Assembly: GCA_036015235.1 (NCBI GenBank)
Contig: CP107926.1
Coordinates: 6,033,501-6,097,500 of the forward strand
Source of the DNA: Streptomyces sp. NBC_00433
GTDB lineage: Bacteria > Actinomycetota > Actinomycetes > Streptomycetales > Streptomycetaceae
Reading direction: 5' to 3'
DNA length: 64,000 bases
The position numbers and the translations under genes are program-made. Numbering within the stretch: the first letter of the stretch is position 1; each line of letters starts with the position of its first letter. This document shows positions 10,993-18,568 of the stretch, piece after piece. A model generated the notes under the pieces. It was not told where the DNA came from. It did no database searches and saw nothing but the letters and a program-made list of their open reading frames with translations.

Positions 10993-12527
10993 TCGGTCGG
11001 CTCATCGCCGGCCGGTACGAACTGGCCACCGTCATCGGCCAGGGCGGTATGGGCCAGGTGTGGACCGCCTACGACCGGCGGCTGGATCGTCGGGTCGCGG
11101 TGAAGCTGCTGCGGCCCGACAAGGTCGCCGGCGGCGCGGACGCCGACGAGCTGCGCCGCCGGTTCGACCGGGAGTGCCGGGTCACCGCCCAGGTCGACCA
11201 CCCGGGTCTGGTGACGGTCCATGACGCGGGGGCGGACGGCGACGAGCTGTATCTGGTGATGCAGTACGTGGAGGGCGCCGACCTCGGCGACCATCTCGCC
11301 GAGCACGAGCCGTACCCGTGGCCGTGGGCCGTGGCGGTGGCCGCGCAGCTGTGTGCCGTGCTGTCGGCGGTCCACGCGGTGCCGATAGTCCACCGCGACC
11401 TCAAGCCGCGCAATGTGATGATCCGGCCGGACGGCACGCTCACCGTGCTCGACCTGGGAGTGGCGTCGGTGATGGACACCGACACGACCCGGCTGACGCA
11501 CACCGGTTCGCCGATCGGCAGCCCGGCCTACATGGCGCCTGAGCAGGCGATGGGCGGCGCGGTCGGGCCGCGCACCGACCTGTACGCGCTCGGGGTGCTG
11601 CTGCACGAACTGCTCAGCGGCAATGTCCCGTTCGCGGGCACCACGGCGCTCGGGGTGCTGCACCGGCACCTGTACGAGGCGCCCGTGCCGCTGCGCCAGC
11701 TGCGTCCCGAAGTGCCCGAGCCGCTGGAGTCGCTGGTGCTGCGGCTGCTCGCCAAGGACCCGCAGCACCGGCCCGCCGGCGCCCAGGACGTCTACCGCGA
11801 ACTGGCCGCGCTGCTGCCGCCGCCGGGTTCCGCGCACCGGCCGCCGGGCCCGCTCGACCCGACGCGGCCCTTCCTGCGGCCCCAGGCGCCCTGGCCCGAC
11901 CAGGTCGCGGCACCGGCCCCCGCCGTGCCCGCACCGCCGCCCCCGCGGCCGGCACACGCGCCGAAGGGCGCCGACCTGGCGATGGCCGTCGACGAGGTCA
12001 AGCGGCTGCTCGACGCGGGCCGGATCACCCAGGCCGTCGACCTGCTCGGCGGCATCATCCCGGCCGCCGCGGACAAGCACGGCGAGCACTCACCGGTCCT
12101 GCGCGCCCTGCGCAAGCAGTATGCGGCGACGCTGATGGAGGACGGGCAATATCGCCGGGCGCTGCCCGAACTGCGGCGGCTGTCGGACGAATTCGCCTCG
12201 CAGTACGGCGGCGCCGACCGCCAGGCGCTGCAGTTCCGCTACGAGGCTGCGCAGTGCCTGGAGCACCTCGGCGACCCCAGGGCCGCGCTGGCCGAATACC
12301 GGGTGCTGCTCCCGTACTTCGAGCGGTACGCCGCCACCAGCCCCGGCACGCCGCTGGACATCCGCCGCAGGACCGCCCACCTGCTGCTGTCCGTCGGCGA
12401 CCGGGCCGCCGCCCGCGACGTCCTCACCCGGCTCCTCTACGACGCGGGCCGCGTGCACGGCCCGCACCACCCCTTCCCCGCCGAGATCCGCAGGACGCTG
12501 GCCTGGCTCGGCCAGGTCCAGGGCTAG
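10989..12527 (+). CDS. Soluble Ser/Thr protein kinase (PknB-like) with C-terminal TPR-like region
   Basis: 512 residues. The N-terminal Hanks kinase domain has the glycine loop GQGGMGQV (17-24), Lys39 in VAVKLL, catalytic HRDLKPRN (Asp137), metal-binding DLG (Asp155; Leu replaces the usual Phe) and GSPAYMAPEQ. A Pro-rich linker (about 280-320) follows. The C-terminal 180 residues are helical and contain TPR-like helix pairs (e.g. 'MEDGQYRRALPELRRLSDE', 'ECLEHLGDPRAALAEY'-type). There is no transmembrane helix, unlike PknB, so membrane association would come from the coupled upstream protein. It is the downstream partner of the 10387 gene through a GTGA overlap. Confidence 0.92.
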   Translation: MIGRLIAGRYELATVIGQGGMGQVWTAYDRRLDRRVAVKLLRPDKVAGGADADELRRRFDRECRVTAQVDHPGLVTVHDAGADGDELYLVMQYVEGADLGDHLAEHEPYPWPWAVAVAAQLCAVLSAVHAVPIVHRDLKPRNVMIRPDGTLTVLDLGVASVMDTDTTRLTHTGSPIGSPAYMAPEQAMGGAVGPRTDLYALGVLLHELLSGNVPFAGTTALGVLHRHLYEAPVPLRQLRPEVPEPLESLVLRLLAKDPQHRPAGAQDVYRELAALLPPPGSAHRPPGPLDPTRPFLRPQAPWPDQVAAPAPAVPAPPPPRPAHAPKGADLAMAVDEVKRLLDAGRITQAVDLLGGIIPAAADKHGEHSPVLRALRKQYAATLMEDGQYRRALPELRRLSDEFASQYGGADRQALQFRYEAAQCLEHLGDPRAALAEYRVLLPYFERYAATSPGTPLDIRRRTAHLLLSVGDRAAARDVLTRLLYDAGRVHGPHHPFPAEIRRTLAWLGQVQG

Positions 12528-12589
12528 GTCCGGTCCGGTCCAAGGCGTGGGTCCGGTCCGAGGGGGGCGGGGCGCGGGCAGAGCGCCGG

Positions 12590-14098
12590 TCACTCGCGGC
12601 GCAGCACCACATAGCCGCCGGCGTCGGCGACGAGCGAGTAGCGGGCCCGCGGATGCAGTTGGAGGGCGTAGCCGACCGGGTCCTGCAGCCAGCCCGAGCG
12701 GTTCTCGAAGGCCAGGTAGTCCGGTGCCAGGCTGCCGGTCTGGCCGACCCAGTAGACGGTGGTGCGCCGCACCAGGCGGCTGAGCGGGCCGACGTTCGCC
12801 TCCACGGTGGCCCCGTTCGGGATCTCGGCGAGCGCCCGCTTGGCCGCCCTGGTGGGGCCGTCGACCTGGTAGGCGGCCCGGTGGGTCAGTCCGGCCACCG
12901 GCAGTTGGGCGCTCAGGGCGAGCGCGGCGCCCAGCATCACCGCGGGCAGCGCGCGGACGGACGAGCGTAGCCACGGCGGCGTCCAGCGGCCGGGCCCGGC
13001 GGCGCCGATCGCTGCGGCGCGGTCCACCGCGGCGAGGAAGACCACCGGCATGAGCACGGCGTTGTAGTGCCATGCGGTGCCCCAGTTCTCCGGGTAGTAC
13101 GACAGGAAGCGCCACCCGAGTGTCGGCAGCACGACCAGCAGCAGCGGTGAGCGCAGGGCGAGCAGTCCGCCGGCCGGCAGCAGGATCCACAGCAATGTGC
13201 GCAGCGCGGTGATGGGCGGGACGTGGGAGGTGAGCGTGCCGTCGCCGTTGATGTGGGTCAGCGCGTCGTAGCCGGCGCCGTGGAAGGCCGGGATGAGCCA
13301 GCTGACCTCCCACGCCGAGGCGACGGCCCCGAAGGCGGCGAGGCTCAGCGCCCAGGTGCGCACGGCGCCACCGCCCTTCGGGCCGCGCATCGTCTCGCGG
13401 CCGGCCCGCAGCCACACCACCGCGCCGATCATCGCGACCGCTGCGCCCATGTCCTCCTTGACCAGCACCAGCGGCACCGCCCAGCCCATGGCGGTGCGCC
13501 AGCGCCGCCGCAGCACGGCCGCCAGGGAGAAGGCGAGCAGCGGTACGGCGAAGGCGATCTCGTGGAAGTCGAAGTCGACCGCCCGCTGCACACCCCAGGA
13601 CAGCCCGTACGCGGCCCCCAGCGCCAACCCGCGCCCGCGGCCCAGCAGGCGGCCCGCGGTGCGCGTGACGGGCACGACGGAGAGCGCGAAGAGCAGCGCC
13701 TGCGCCACCAGCAGGGTCACCGGGGTCGGGAAGAGCCGGTAGAGGGGCGCGATCAGTGCGGTGATCGGGCTGAAGTGGTCGCCGAGTTCGTTGAAGCCCG
13801 GCCCCTTGAGATCGGCGACGGGGGCGTGCAGACGGGCGTAGCCGCGTACGGCCTGCTCGAAGATGCCCAGGTCCCAGGACATCGTCTCCATGCGGCGGTA
13901 GCGCGACAGGGACAGTGCCGAGTAGAGGGCGAGGAAGCCCGTGGCGAGCAGCCACGGGTCGAGACGGGCCGGCAGCCGCAGCGGGCGTGCCGCCGCGACC
14001 GGCGCGGTCCGGCGCACAGGCGCGGGCGCGGCAATGTCCCGCGCCCCGGACTCCTGGGCCGGCAGTACGGCCTCCGCACTGTCCCTGTCGCCGTCCAT
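12590..14098 (-). CDS. DUF2079 polytopic membrane protein (copy 2)
   Basis: 502 residues, close paralogue of the 5545-7149 protein. It carries the same SWDLGIFEQAVRGYARLH loop, WGVQRAVDFDFHEIAF, LVKEDMG, NGDGTLTSH and TVYWVGQTG segments and about ten membrane helices. It lacks the long acidic insert of copy 1. The first-loop Asp/Glu again suggests, by inference only, a GT-C-like lipid-linked sugar transferase. Start ATG 14098 has GGAGG 8 nt upstream. It converges on the kinase gene. The paralogues bracket an 8-kb block of envelope and signalling genes. Confidence 0.85.
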   Translation of the reverse strand: MDGDRDSAEAVLPAQESGARDIAAPAPVRRTAPVAAARPLRLPARLDPWLLATGFLALYSALSLSRYRRMETMSWDLGIFEQAVRGYARLHAPVADLKGPGFNELGDHFSPITALIAPLYRLFPTPVTLLVAQALLFALSVVPVTRTAGRLLGRGRGLALGAAYGLSWGVQRAVDFDFHEIAFAVPLLAFSLAAVLRRRWRTAMGWAVPLVLVKEDMGAAVAMIGAVVWLRAGRETMRGPKGGGAVRTWALSLAAFGAVASAWEVSWLIPAFHGAGYDALTHINGDGTLTSHVPPITALRTLLWILLPAGGLLALRSPLLLVVLPTLGWRFLSYYPENWGTAWHYNAVLMPVVFLAAVDRAAAIGAAGPGRWTPPWLRSSVRALPAVMLGAALALSAQLPVAGLTHRAAYQVDGPTRAAKRALAEIPNGATVEANVGPLSRLVRRTTVYWVGQTGSLAPDYLAFENRSGWLQDPVGYALQLHPRARYSLVADAGGYVVLRRE

Positions 14099-14268
14099 GT
14101 GCGGCTCCTCCTTCGCGTCGGCCGCCCCGCCGCACTCCACGGCTTGACCGTTTCGCCCCGATTAGGGGTGTTGCCAGCTTGGCGATGACGACGGCCGGTG
14201 CCGGCCGCGGCACGCCGACAGCGGTCCGCTCGTCGCAGCCCGCGGCACGAGTGGCACCGCGGGAGCCG

Positions 14269-14274
14269 TACTCT
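14269..14274 (+). promoter_or_regulatory. Leaderless-type -10 (TACTCT) before a mini-ORF
   Basis: TACTCT is followed after exactly 6 nt by ATG 14281, the same geometry as at confirmed-looking leaderless genes in this window. The transcript would begin at the mini-ORF ATG and continue into the HNH lipoprotein gene. Confidence 0.4.
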
Positions 14275-14280
14275 CCGCCG

Positions 14281-14298
14281 ATGGGGGAAGGCAGTTGA
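14281..14298 (+). CDS. Possible leaderless five-codon leader ORF (MGEGS)
   Basis: ATG GGG GAA GGC AGT TGA, placed 6 nt after a TACTCT -10 element and 105 nt before the HNH lipoprotein start. A 13-bp hairpin follows at 14320-14350. It may be a leader peptide in an attenuator-like arrangement, or simply a chance ATG at a transcription start. Confidence 0.3.
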   Translation: MGEGS

Positions 14299-14319
14299 CG
14301 AACTGTTCTTCCGCTCTTC

Positions 14320-14350
14320 GGACCGGCCCGCCGCCCCGGCGGGCCGGTCC
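14320..14350 (+). promoter_or_regulatory. Perfect 13-bp stem-loop in the leader of the HNH lipoprotein gene
   Basis: GGACCGGCCCGCC (14320-14332) / GGCGGGCCGGTCC (14338-14350) with loop GCCCC. No plus-strand gene lies between the kinase stop (12527) and here, so it is not an obvious terminator of an upstream gene. It may act within the leader of the gene at 14403. Confidence 0.45.
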
Positions 14351-14402
14351 GCCGACACCCGACCCGGCCCCGGGGCTCCCGGACGATCTTTGAGAGGCGC
14401 AG

Positions 14403-15146
14403 ATGGCGCAGACGGCGTACAAGAACACCGGGACCGCCCGCACCCTGGTCTGCACGGCGGCCCTCGCGCTCGCCCTGGGCGGCACCCTGGCGGGCTGCAA
14501 GGACCCGACGGTCGGCGCGGGCACCAGCAGCGCCAACCCGCCCGGCGCGGGCGCCCCGAGCGGCCACGGCGGCGGCAAGGGCAGCGCACTGGCAGCGGTC
14601 GGCGGGCTGACGGTCAAGGGCCGGGCGCCCAAGACCGGTTATTCGCGGGACCGGTTCGGCCCGGCATGGGCCGACACCGACCACAACCACTGCGACACAC
14701 GCGACGACATACTCAAACGCGATCTGCGCCAGACGTCGTTCCGCGACGGGGCCAAGAAGTGCATCGTGACCGGGGGCACCCTGGCCGACCCCTACACCGG
14801 CAAGCGGATCACCTACACCCGTGGTGCGAGCAAGGTCGACATCGACCACGCCGTCGCCCTGTCCGACGCCTGGCAGAAAGGCGCCGCGCAGTGGACGGAC
14901 GACAAGCGGCGGGATTTCGCCAACGACCCGCTCAACCTGCTGGCGGTCGACTCGTCCACCAACCGCCGCAAGAGCGACGGCGACACCGCGACCTGGCTGC
15001 CGCCGAACACCGCATACCGCTGCGCCTATGTGGCCCGGCAGGTGGCGGTGAAGAAGAAGTACGGCGTATGGGTGACCTCCGCGGAGCGCGACGCCATGCG
15101 CAAGGTCCTCAACGGCTGCCCCGACGAGCCGCTGCCGACCGGCTGA
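14403..15146 (+). CDS. Secreted lipoprotein with HNH/DUF1524-type nuclease domain
   Basis: 247 residues. Signal peptide with lipobox LAGC (Cys32), Gly/Ser/Ala linker to about 65, then a GmrSD C-terminal/DUF1524-like HNH nuclease domain. Visible HNH elements are DIDHAVALSDAW (His149), PLNLLAVD (Asn178) and the following NRRKSDGD...WLPPN. Such exported HNH proteins are common in Streptomyces and presumably cut DNA outside the cell, for nutrient or phosphate scavenging or biofilm DNA; this is inference from the family. Cys residues at the DHNHCDTRDD and KKCIVT segments and near the C-terminus could make disulfides. RBS GAGAGG before ATG 14403. Confidence 0.85.
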   Translation: MAQTAYKNTGTARTLVCTAALALALGGTLAGCKDPTVGAGTSSANPPGAGAPSGHGGGKGSALAAVGGLTVKGRAPKTGYSRDRFGPAWADTDHNHCDTRDDILKRDLRQTSFRDGAKKCIVTGGTLADPYTGKRITYTRGASKVDIDHAVALSDAWQKGAAQWTDDKRRDFANDPLNLLAVDSSTNRRKSDGDTATWLPPNTAYRCAYVARQVAVKKKYGVWVTSAERDAMRKVLNGCPDEPLPTG

Positions 15147-15321
15147 TCCGCTGCCCCGGCGCCTCCCCGGCCCGGCCGCCGGCGGCTCCGGCGGGGCTTC
15201 CCGCGGCAGCTGTGGGGATCCTGTTGGGCGTAGTGCTGGATATCGGCGGCCAAGGATCAATATCCTCGTGCTCGATCATCACATCAGCATCGCGAGGCTT
15301 GTTCCCTGCCGGGAGGCACCC

Positions 15322-15975
15322 ATGGTCCGCCGCCGCACCGCCGTCTCGATCGCCGCAGCCGCGCTGCTGCTGGCATCGCCCGCCCTCACCGCGTGCGGGT
15401 CGGGGCCGGCGCAGCCAGGTGCCGCGGCGGTGGTCGGCGACCAGCGGATCACCGTGTCCACGCTGGAGAGCAAGGTCAACCAGGTGCGGGCGGCGCAGGC
15501 CGCCTCCCCGCAGGCGGACCAGCTGATCTCGGCGGGCGGCAAGCTGTCCTCCCAGACGCTGAGCATGCTGGTGCAGAACACCGTCATCGAGCGGGCCGCC
15601 TCCGACGCCGGGGTGACGGTCAGCGACGACGAGGTGCAGCAGCAGCACGCGGCCGCGCTGCAGCAGTTCGGCGGGAACGAGCAGGCGCTGGACGCGGCGC
15701 TCCTCCAGCAGTACGACATCGTGCCGTCCGGCGCCGACAGCTTCTTCCGTACGAACGCGCTGGTCGGCAAGCTGATCGTGAGCCTGGGCTTCCAGCCGGG
15801 CAGTGACGGCGGGCAGACGGCGGTCGTCGACGCCATCGCCAAGACCGCGGACCACCTGGGTGTGAAGATCAACCCGCGCTACGGCGCCTGGGACTCGAAG
15901 AAGGCCATCATCGGCGACGCCACCGACCCGTGGGTGGTCACCAGGACGCCGAGCGAGGCGGCGCCGGCGGCGTGA
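15322..15975 (+). CDS. SurA-N-domain lipoprotein
   Basis: 217 residues. Short signal peptide with lipobox LTAC (Cys25). The 'AAVVGDQRITVSTLESKVNQV' segment and the following helical core match the SurA N-terminal chaperone domain. No parvulin isomerase domain is seen, so it would be a holdase-like periplasmic-face chaperone rather than an isomerase. RBS GGGAGG before ATG 15322. It lies 34 nt before mazG, which however has its own leaderless promoter. Confidence 0.8.
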   Translation: MVRRRTAVSIAAAALLLASPALTACGSGPAQPGAAAVVGDQRITVSTLESKVNQVRAAQAASPQADQLISAGGKLSSQTLSMLVQNTVIERAASDAGVTVSDDEVQQQHAAALQQFGGNEQALDAALLQQYDIVPSGADSFFRTNALVGKLIVSLGFQPGSDGGQTAVVDAIAKTADHLGVKINPRYGAWDSKKAIIGDATDPWVVTRTPSEAAPAA

Positions 15976-15997
15976 CGCCGTTGTCCGACCGTCGCGG

Positions 15998-16003
15998 TAC
16001 GTT
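15998..16003 (+). promoter_or_regulatory. Leaderless -10 element (TACGTT)
   Basis: TACGTT then 6 nt then GTG 16010. It fixes the mazG start. Confidence 0.55.
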
Positions 16004-16009
16004 CGAGGT

Positions 16010-17068
16010 GTGAACGACGTCGACGACACCGCGGGCGGCCCCGGCCGGCTGATCCTGCTCACCACCAGCCACCGGGTCGCGCCCGGCCAGCTGTCCTGGC
16101 CCGCGTGGCAGACGCTGCGCGACGCCGACCGGGTGCTGTGCGCGGACCCCGACCACCCTCAGCTGCCGTTCCTGCGTGAGGCGGGCGTGGGCGTGGAGGT
16201 GGCGGCGCCCACCGGCCGGGAGCTGGCCGAGGCGACAGCGGGCGGCCGTACGGTCGTCTACCTGCCCGCGGGCGGCGGCGAGGGCGACCGGGCCGTCACC
16301 GACGAGCTGGCCAGGCTCGGCGGCTCAGGGCGGGTCGCGATGCCCGACCTGGAGCTGCTGCCCGGGTCGTACGACCTGCCGGGCGCGCGGCTGCTCGACC
16401 TGGTGCAGGTGATGGACCGGATCAGGGCCGAGTGCCCGTGGAGCAGCCTGCGCACCCACCAGGACCTGGCCACATACGGCATCGAGGAGATGTACGAGCT
16501 GGTCGAGGCGATCGAGGAGGGAGACCGGGAGGCGGTGCGCGAGGAGTTGGGCGACGTCCTGCTCCAGGTGGCCTTCCACGCGGCGATCGCCGAGGGCGAC
16601 CCGGACGAGCCGTTCGGGATCGACGACGTGGCCGCGGGCCTGGTCGCCAAGCTGGTCCACCGGCACCCGCACATCTTCGGCGACGAGGTGGCCGAGACTC
16701 CCGAGCAGGTGCAGGCCAACTGGATACGGCTCAAGGGCGTCGAGAAGGCCCGCGACTCGGTCACCGACGGCGTCCCGCCGGCCTCCCCGGCGCTGGCGCT
16801 GGCCGCCAAGCTCGCCGGCCGCGCGAGAGGGGCGGGCCTGCCGCTGCCGGTCGCCCCGCGGGCCCCGCTCTACGACGACGAGGCCGCCCTCGGCGACCAC
16901 CTGCTGGCCGAGGCCGCCGCGGCCCAGGCGGCCGGCATCGACCCGGAAGCGGCGCTGCGGCACGCGGCACGCCGCTATCGCGCGGCCTTGCGCGAGGCGG
17001 AGGCGGGCGCCGGGACCGGTGGCGGCGGCGGGAGAGCGGCGGCCGGGGAGGACGAGCCGGAGCGGTAG
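16010..17068 (+). CDS. mazG: Nucleoside triphosphate pyrophosphohydrolase MazG
   Basis: 352 residues. Residues about 140-250 are the MazG domain: ECPWSSLRTHQDLATY, then the metal-binding EE.YE..EAIEEGD and EELGDVLLQVAFHA. It hydrolyses non-canonical or excess NTPs to NMP and pyrophosphate. The first 120 residues resemble a degenerate tetrapyrrole-methylase-like domain as in YabN-type MazG proteins, but I do not see its SAM-binding signature. The C-terminal 100 residues are a second helical segment with an Ala-rich, low-complexity end. Start GTG 16010 fits the leaderless promoter. Confidence 0.93.
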   Translation: MNDVDDTAGGPGRLILLTTSHRVAPGQLSWPAWQTLRDADRVLCADPDHPQLPFLREAGVGVEVAAPTGRELAEATAGGRTVVYLPAGGGEGDRAVTDELARLGGSGRVAMPDLELLPGSYDLPGARLLDLVQVMDRIRAECPWSSLRTHQDLATYGIEEMYELVEAIEEGDREAVREELGDVLLQVAFHAAIAEGDPDEPFGIDDVAAGLVAKLVHRHPHIFGDEVAETPEQVQANWIRLKGVEKARDSVTDGVPPASPALALAAKLAGRARGAGLPLPVAPRAPLYDDEAALGDHLLAEAAAAQAAGIDPEAALRHAARRYRAALREAEAGAGTGGGGGRAAAGEDEPER

Positions 17069-17079
17069 GCCGGTTCACG

Positions 17080-17085
17080 TACGGT
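17080..17085 (+). promoter_or_regulatory. Leaderless -10 element (TACGGT)
   Basis: TACGGT then 6 nt then ATG 17092, the start of the P450. Confidence 0.55.
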
Positions 17086-17091
17086 CGGGGG

Positions 17092-18375
17092 ATGACCGAC
17101 CCCGCCGCCATGCCCGAGCTGTTCACCTGGGAATTCGCCACCGACCCCTACCCGGCGTACGCCTGGCTGCGCGAGCACTCCCCGGTGCACCGTACGACGC
17201 TGCCGAGCGGAGTCGAGGCCTGGCTGGTCACGCGGTACGCGGACGCCCGTGAGGCGCTGGCGGACCCGCGGCTGAGCAAGAACCCGGTGCATCACGCGGA
17301 GTCGCCGGGAGCGCGCGGCAAGACCGGTATCCCGGGCGAGCGAAGCGCGGACCTGATGACGCATCTGCTCAACATCGACCCGCCGGACCACACCAGGCTG
17401 CGCCGCCTGGTGTCGAAGGCCTTCACCCCCCGCCGGGTGGCCGGCTTCGGGGTGCGGGTGCAGCAGCTGACGGACCGTTTCGTCGACGGCTTCGCGGCCC
17501 GCGGCGAGGCGGACCTGATCCACGAGTTCGCCTTTCCGCTGCCCATCTACGCGATCTGCGACCTGCTGGGGGTGCCGGCCGAGGACCAGGACGACTTCAG
17601 GGACTGGGCCGGGATGATGATCCGGCACGGCGGCGGCCCGCGCGGCGGCGTGGCGCGCTCGGTCAAGCGGATGCGCGCGTATCTGGTCGAGCTGATCCAC
17701 CGTAAGCGCGCCGAGTTGGCCGCGGGCGGCGGCGCGGACGGCGAGGCGCCCGACGACCTGATCTCCGGCCTGATCAGGGCGAGCGACCACGGCGAGCACC
17801 TGACGGAGAACGAGGCCGCGGCGATGGCCTTCATCCTGCTCTTCGCCGGCTTCGAGACGACGGTCAACCTGATCGGCAACGGGATGCACACCCTGTTGAC
17901 GCACCCGGGCCCGCGCGCCGACTTGCAGGCGTCCCTCGCCGGCGGCGAGACGGCCCTGCTGGAGACGGCCGTCGAGGAACTGCTGCGCCATGACGGCCCG
18001 GTGGAATTGGCGACCTGGCGCTACGCGACCACCGCGGTGACCGTGGGCGGTCAGCCGGTCGCGGCCGGGGACCCGGTCCTTGTGGTCCTGGCCGCGGCCG
18101 ACCGCGATCCCGTGCGTTTCTCCGCGCCGGACTCCGTGAACCTCGCGCGGGCGGACAATCCGCATCTGGGCTACGGACACGGCATCCACTACTGCCTCGG
18201 TGCGCCGCTGGCCCGTCTGGAGGCGAGGACCGCGCTGGCGACGCTGCTCACCCGGCTGCCGGACCTGCGGCTCGCCGCCGATCCCGGCGATCTGCGGTGG
18301 CGCGGCGGCCTGATCATGCGGGGGCTGCGGACACTGCCGGTGGCCTTCACGCCCGAAGTGGCGCAAGCGAACTGA
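17092..18375 (+). CDS. Cytochrome P450
   Basis: 427 residues, normal for a soluble bacterial CYP. I-helix oxygen-binding motif AGFETT (about 262-267), K-helix ExxR as ELLR, and the heme-ligand loop GYGHGIHYCLGAPLARLEA with Cys368 as thiolate. The phrase NIDPPDHTRLRRLVSKAFTPR is the usual C-helix. Redox partners are not encoded nearby, so ferredoxin and reductase must come from elsewhere. It stands alone 23 nt after mazG with its own promoter, in core context rather than in a biosynthetic cluster. Substrate unknown. Confidence 0.95.
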   Translation: MTDPAAMPELFTWEFATDPYPAYAWLREHSPVHRTTLPSGVEAWLVTRYADAREALADPRLSKNPVHHAESPGARGKTGIPGERSADLMTHLLNIDPPDHTRLRRLVSKAFTPRRVAGFGVRVQQLTDRFVDGFAARGEADLIHEFAFPLPIYAICDLLGVPAEDQDDFRDWAGMMIRHGGGPRGGVARSVKRMRAYLVELIHRKRAELAAGGGADGEAPDDLISGLIRASDHGEHLTENEAAAMAFILLFAGFETTVNLIGNGMHTLLTHPGPRADLQASLAGGETALLETAVEELLRHDGPVELATWRYATTAVTVGGQPVAAGDPVLVVLAAADRDPVRFSAPDSVNLARADNPHLGYGHGIHYCLGAPLARLEARTALATLLTRLPDLRLAADPGDLRWRGGLIMRGLRTLPVAFTPEVAQAN

Positions 18376-18421
18376 CCGTGCGTCACCAACGTGACCCCGA
18401 CGTGATGCGCGCTACATCGAC

Positions 18422-18451
18422 TTGTGATCCACTGGCCAACACCGCTACGTT
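18422..18451 (+). promoter_or_regulatory. Promoter of the first Rpf-like gene
   Basis: TTGTGA (18422-18427), 18-nt spacer, TACGTT (18446-18451). This leaves a leader of about 110 nt before ATG 18569. Confidence 0.5.
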
Positions 18452-18568
18452 CTGCGGTCAACGCGGGGCACGTACGGCCCGCGGGACGCGCCGGACCCCA
18501 CGGTGCGCGGCAGATGCCGGTGACGGCGGCCGCGCCGGGCGCGTAAGGCTGTGAAGAAAGGCGACCGC

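Larger units (their letters stand above)
14099..14402. other. Intergenic region between DUF2079 copy 2 and the HNH lipoprotein
   Basis: 304 nt. It should hold the minus-strand promoter for the DUF2079 gene. On the plus strand it holds a leaderless-type -10, a five-codon ORF and a 13-bp hairpin, listed separately. I see no larger gene. Confidence 0.6.

Noticed and set aside
8236..14098. A complete restriction-modification or BREX/PglX-type defence system
   Set aside because: Only the methylase-like fusion is present. The neighbours are membrane proteins, a lipoprotein and a kinase, with no nuclease, ATPase or phosphatase partner.
12090..15260. 1056-codon minus-strand open frame across the kinase end, DUF2079 copy 2 and the HNH gene
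   Set aside because: It crosses three well-supported genes in another frame and contains no recognisable domain.
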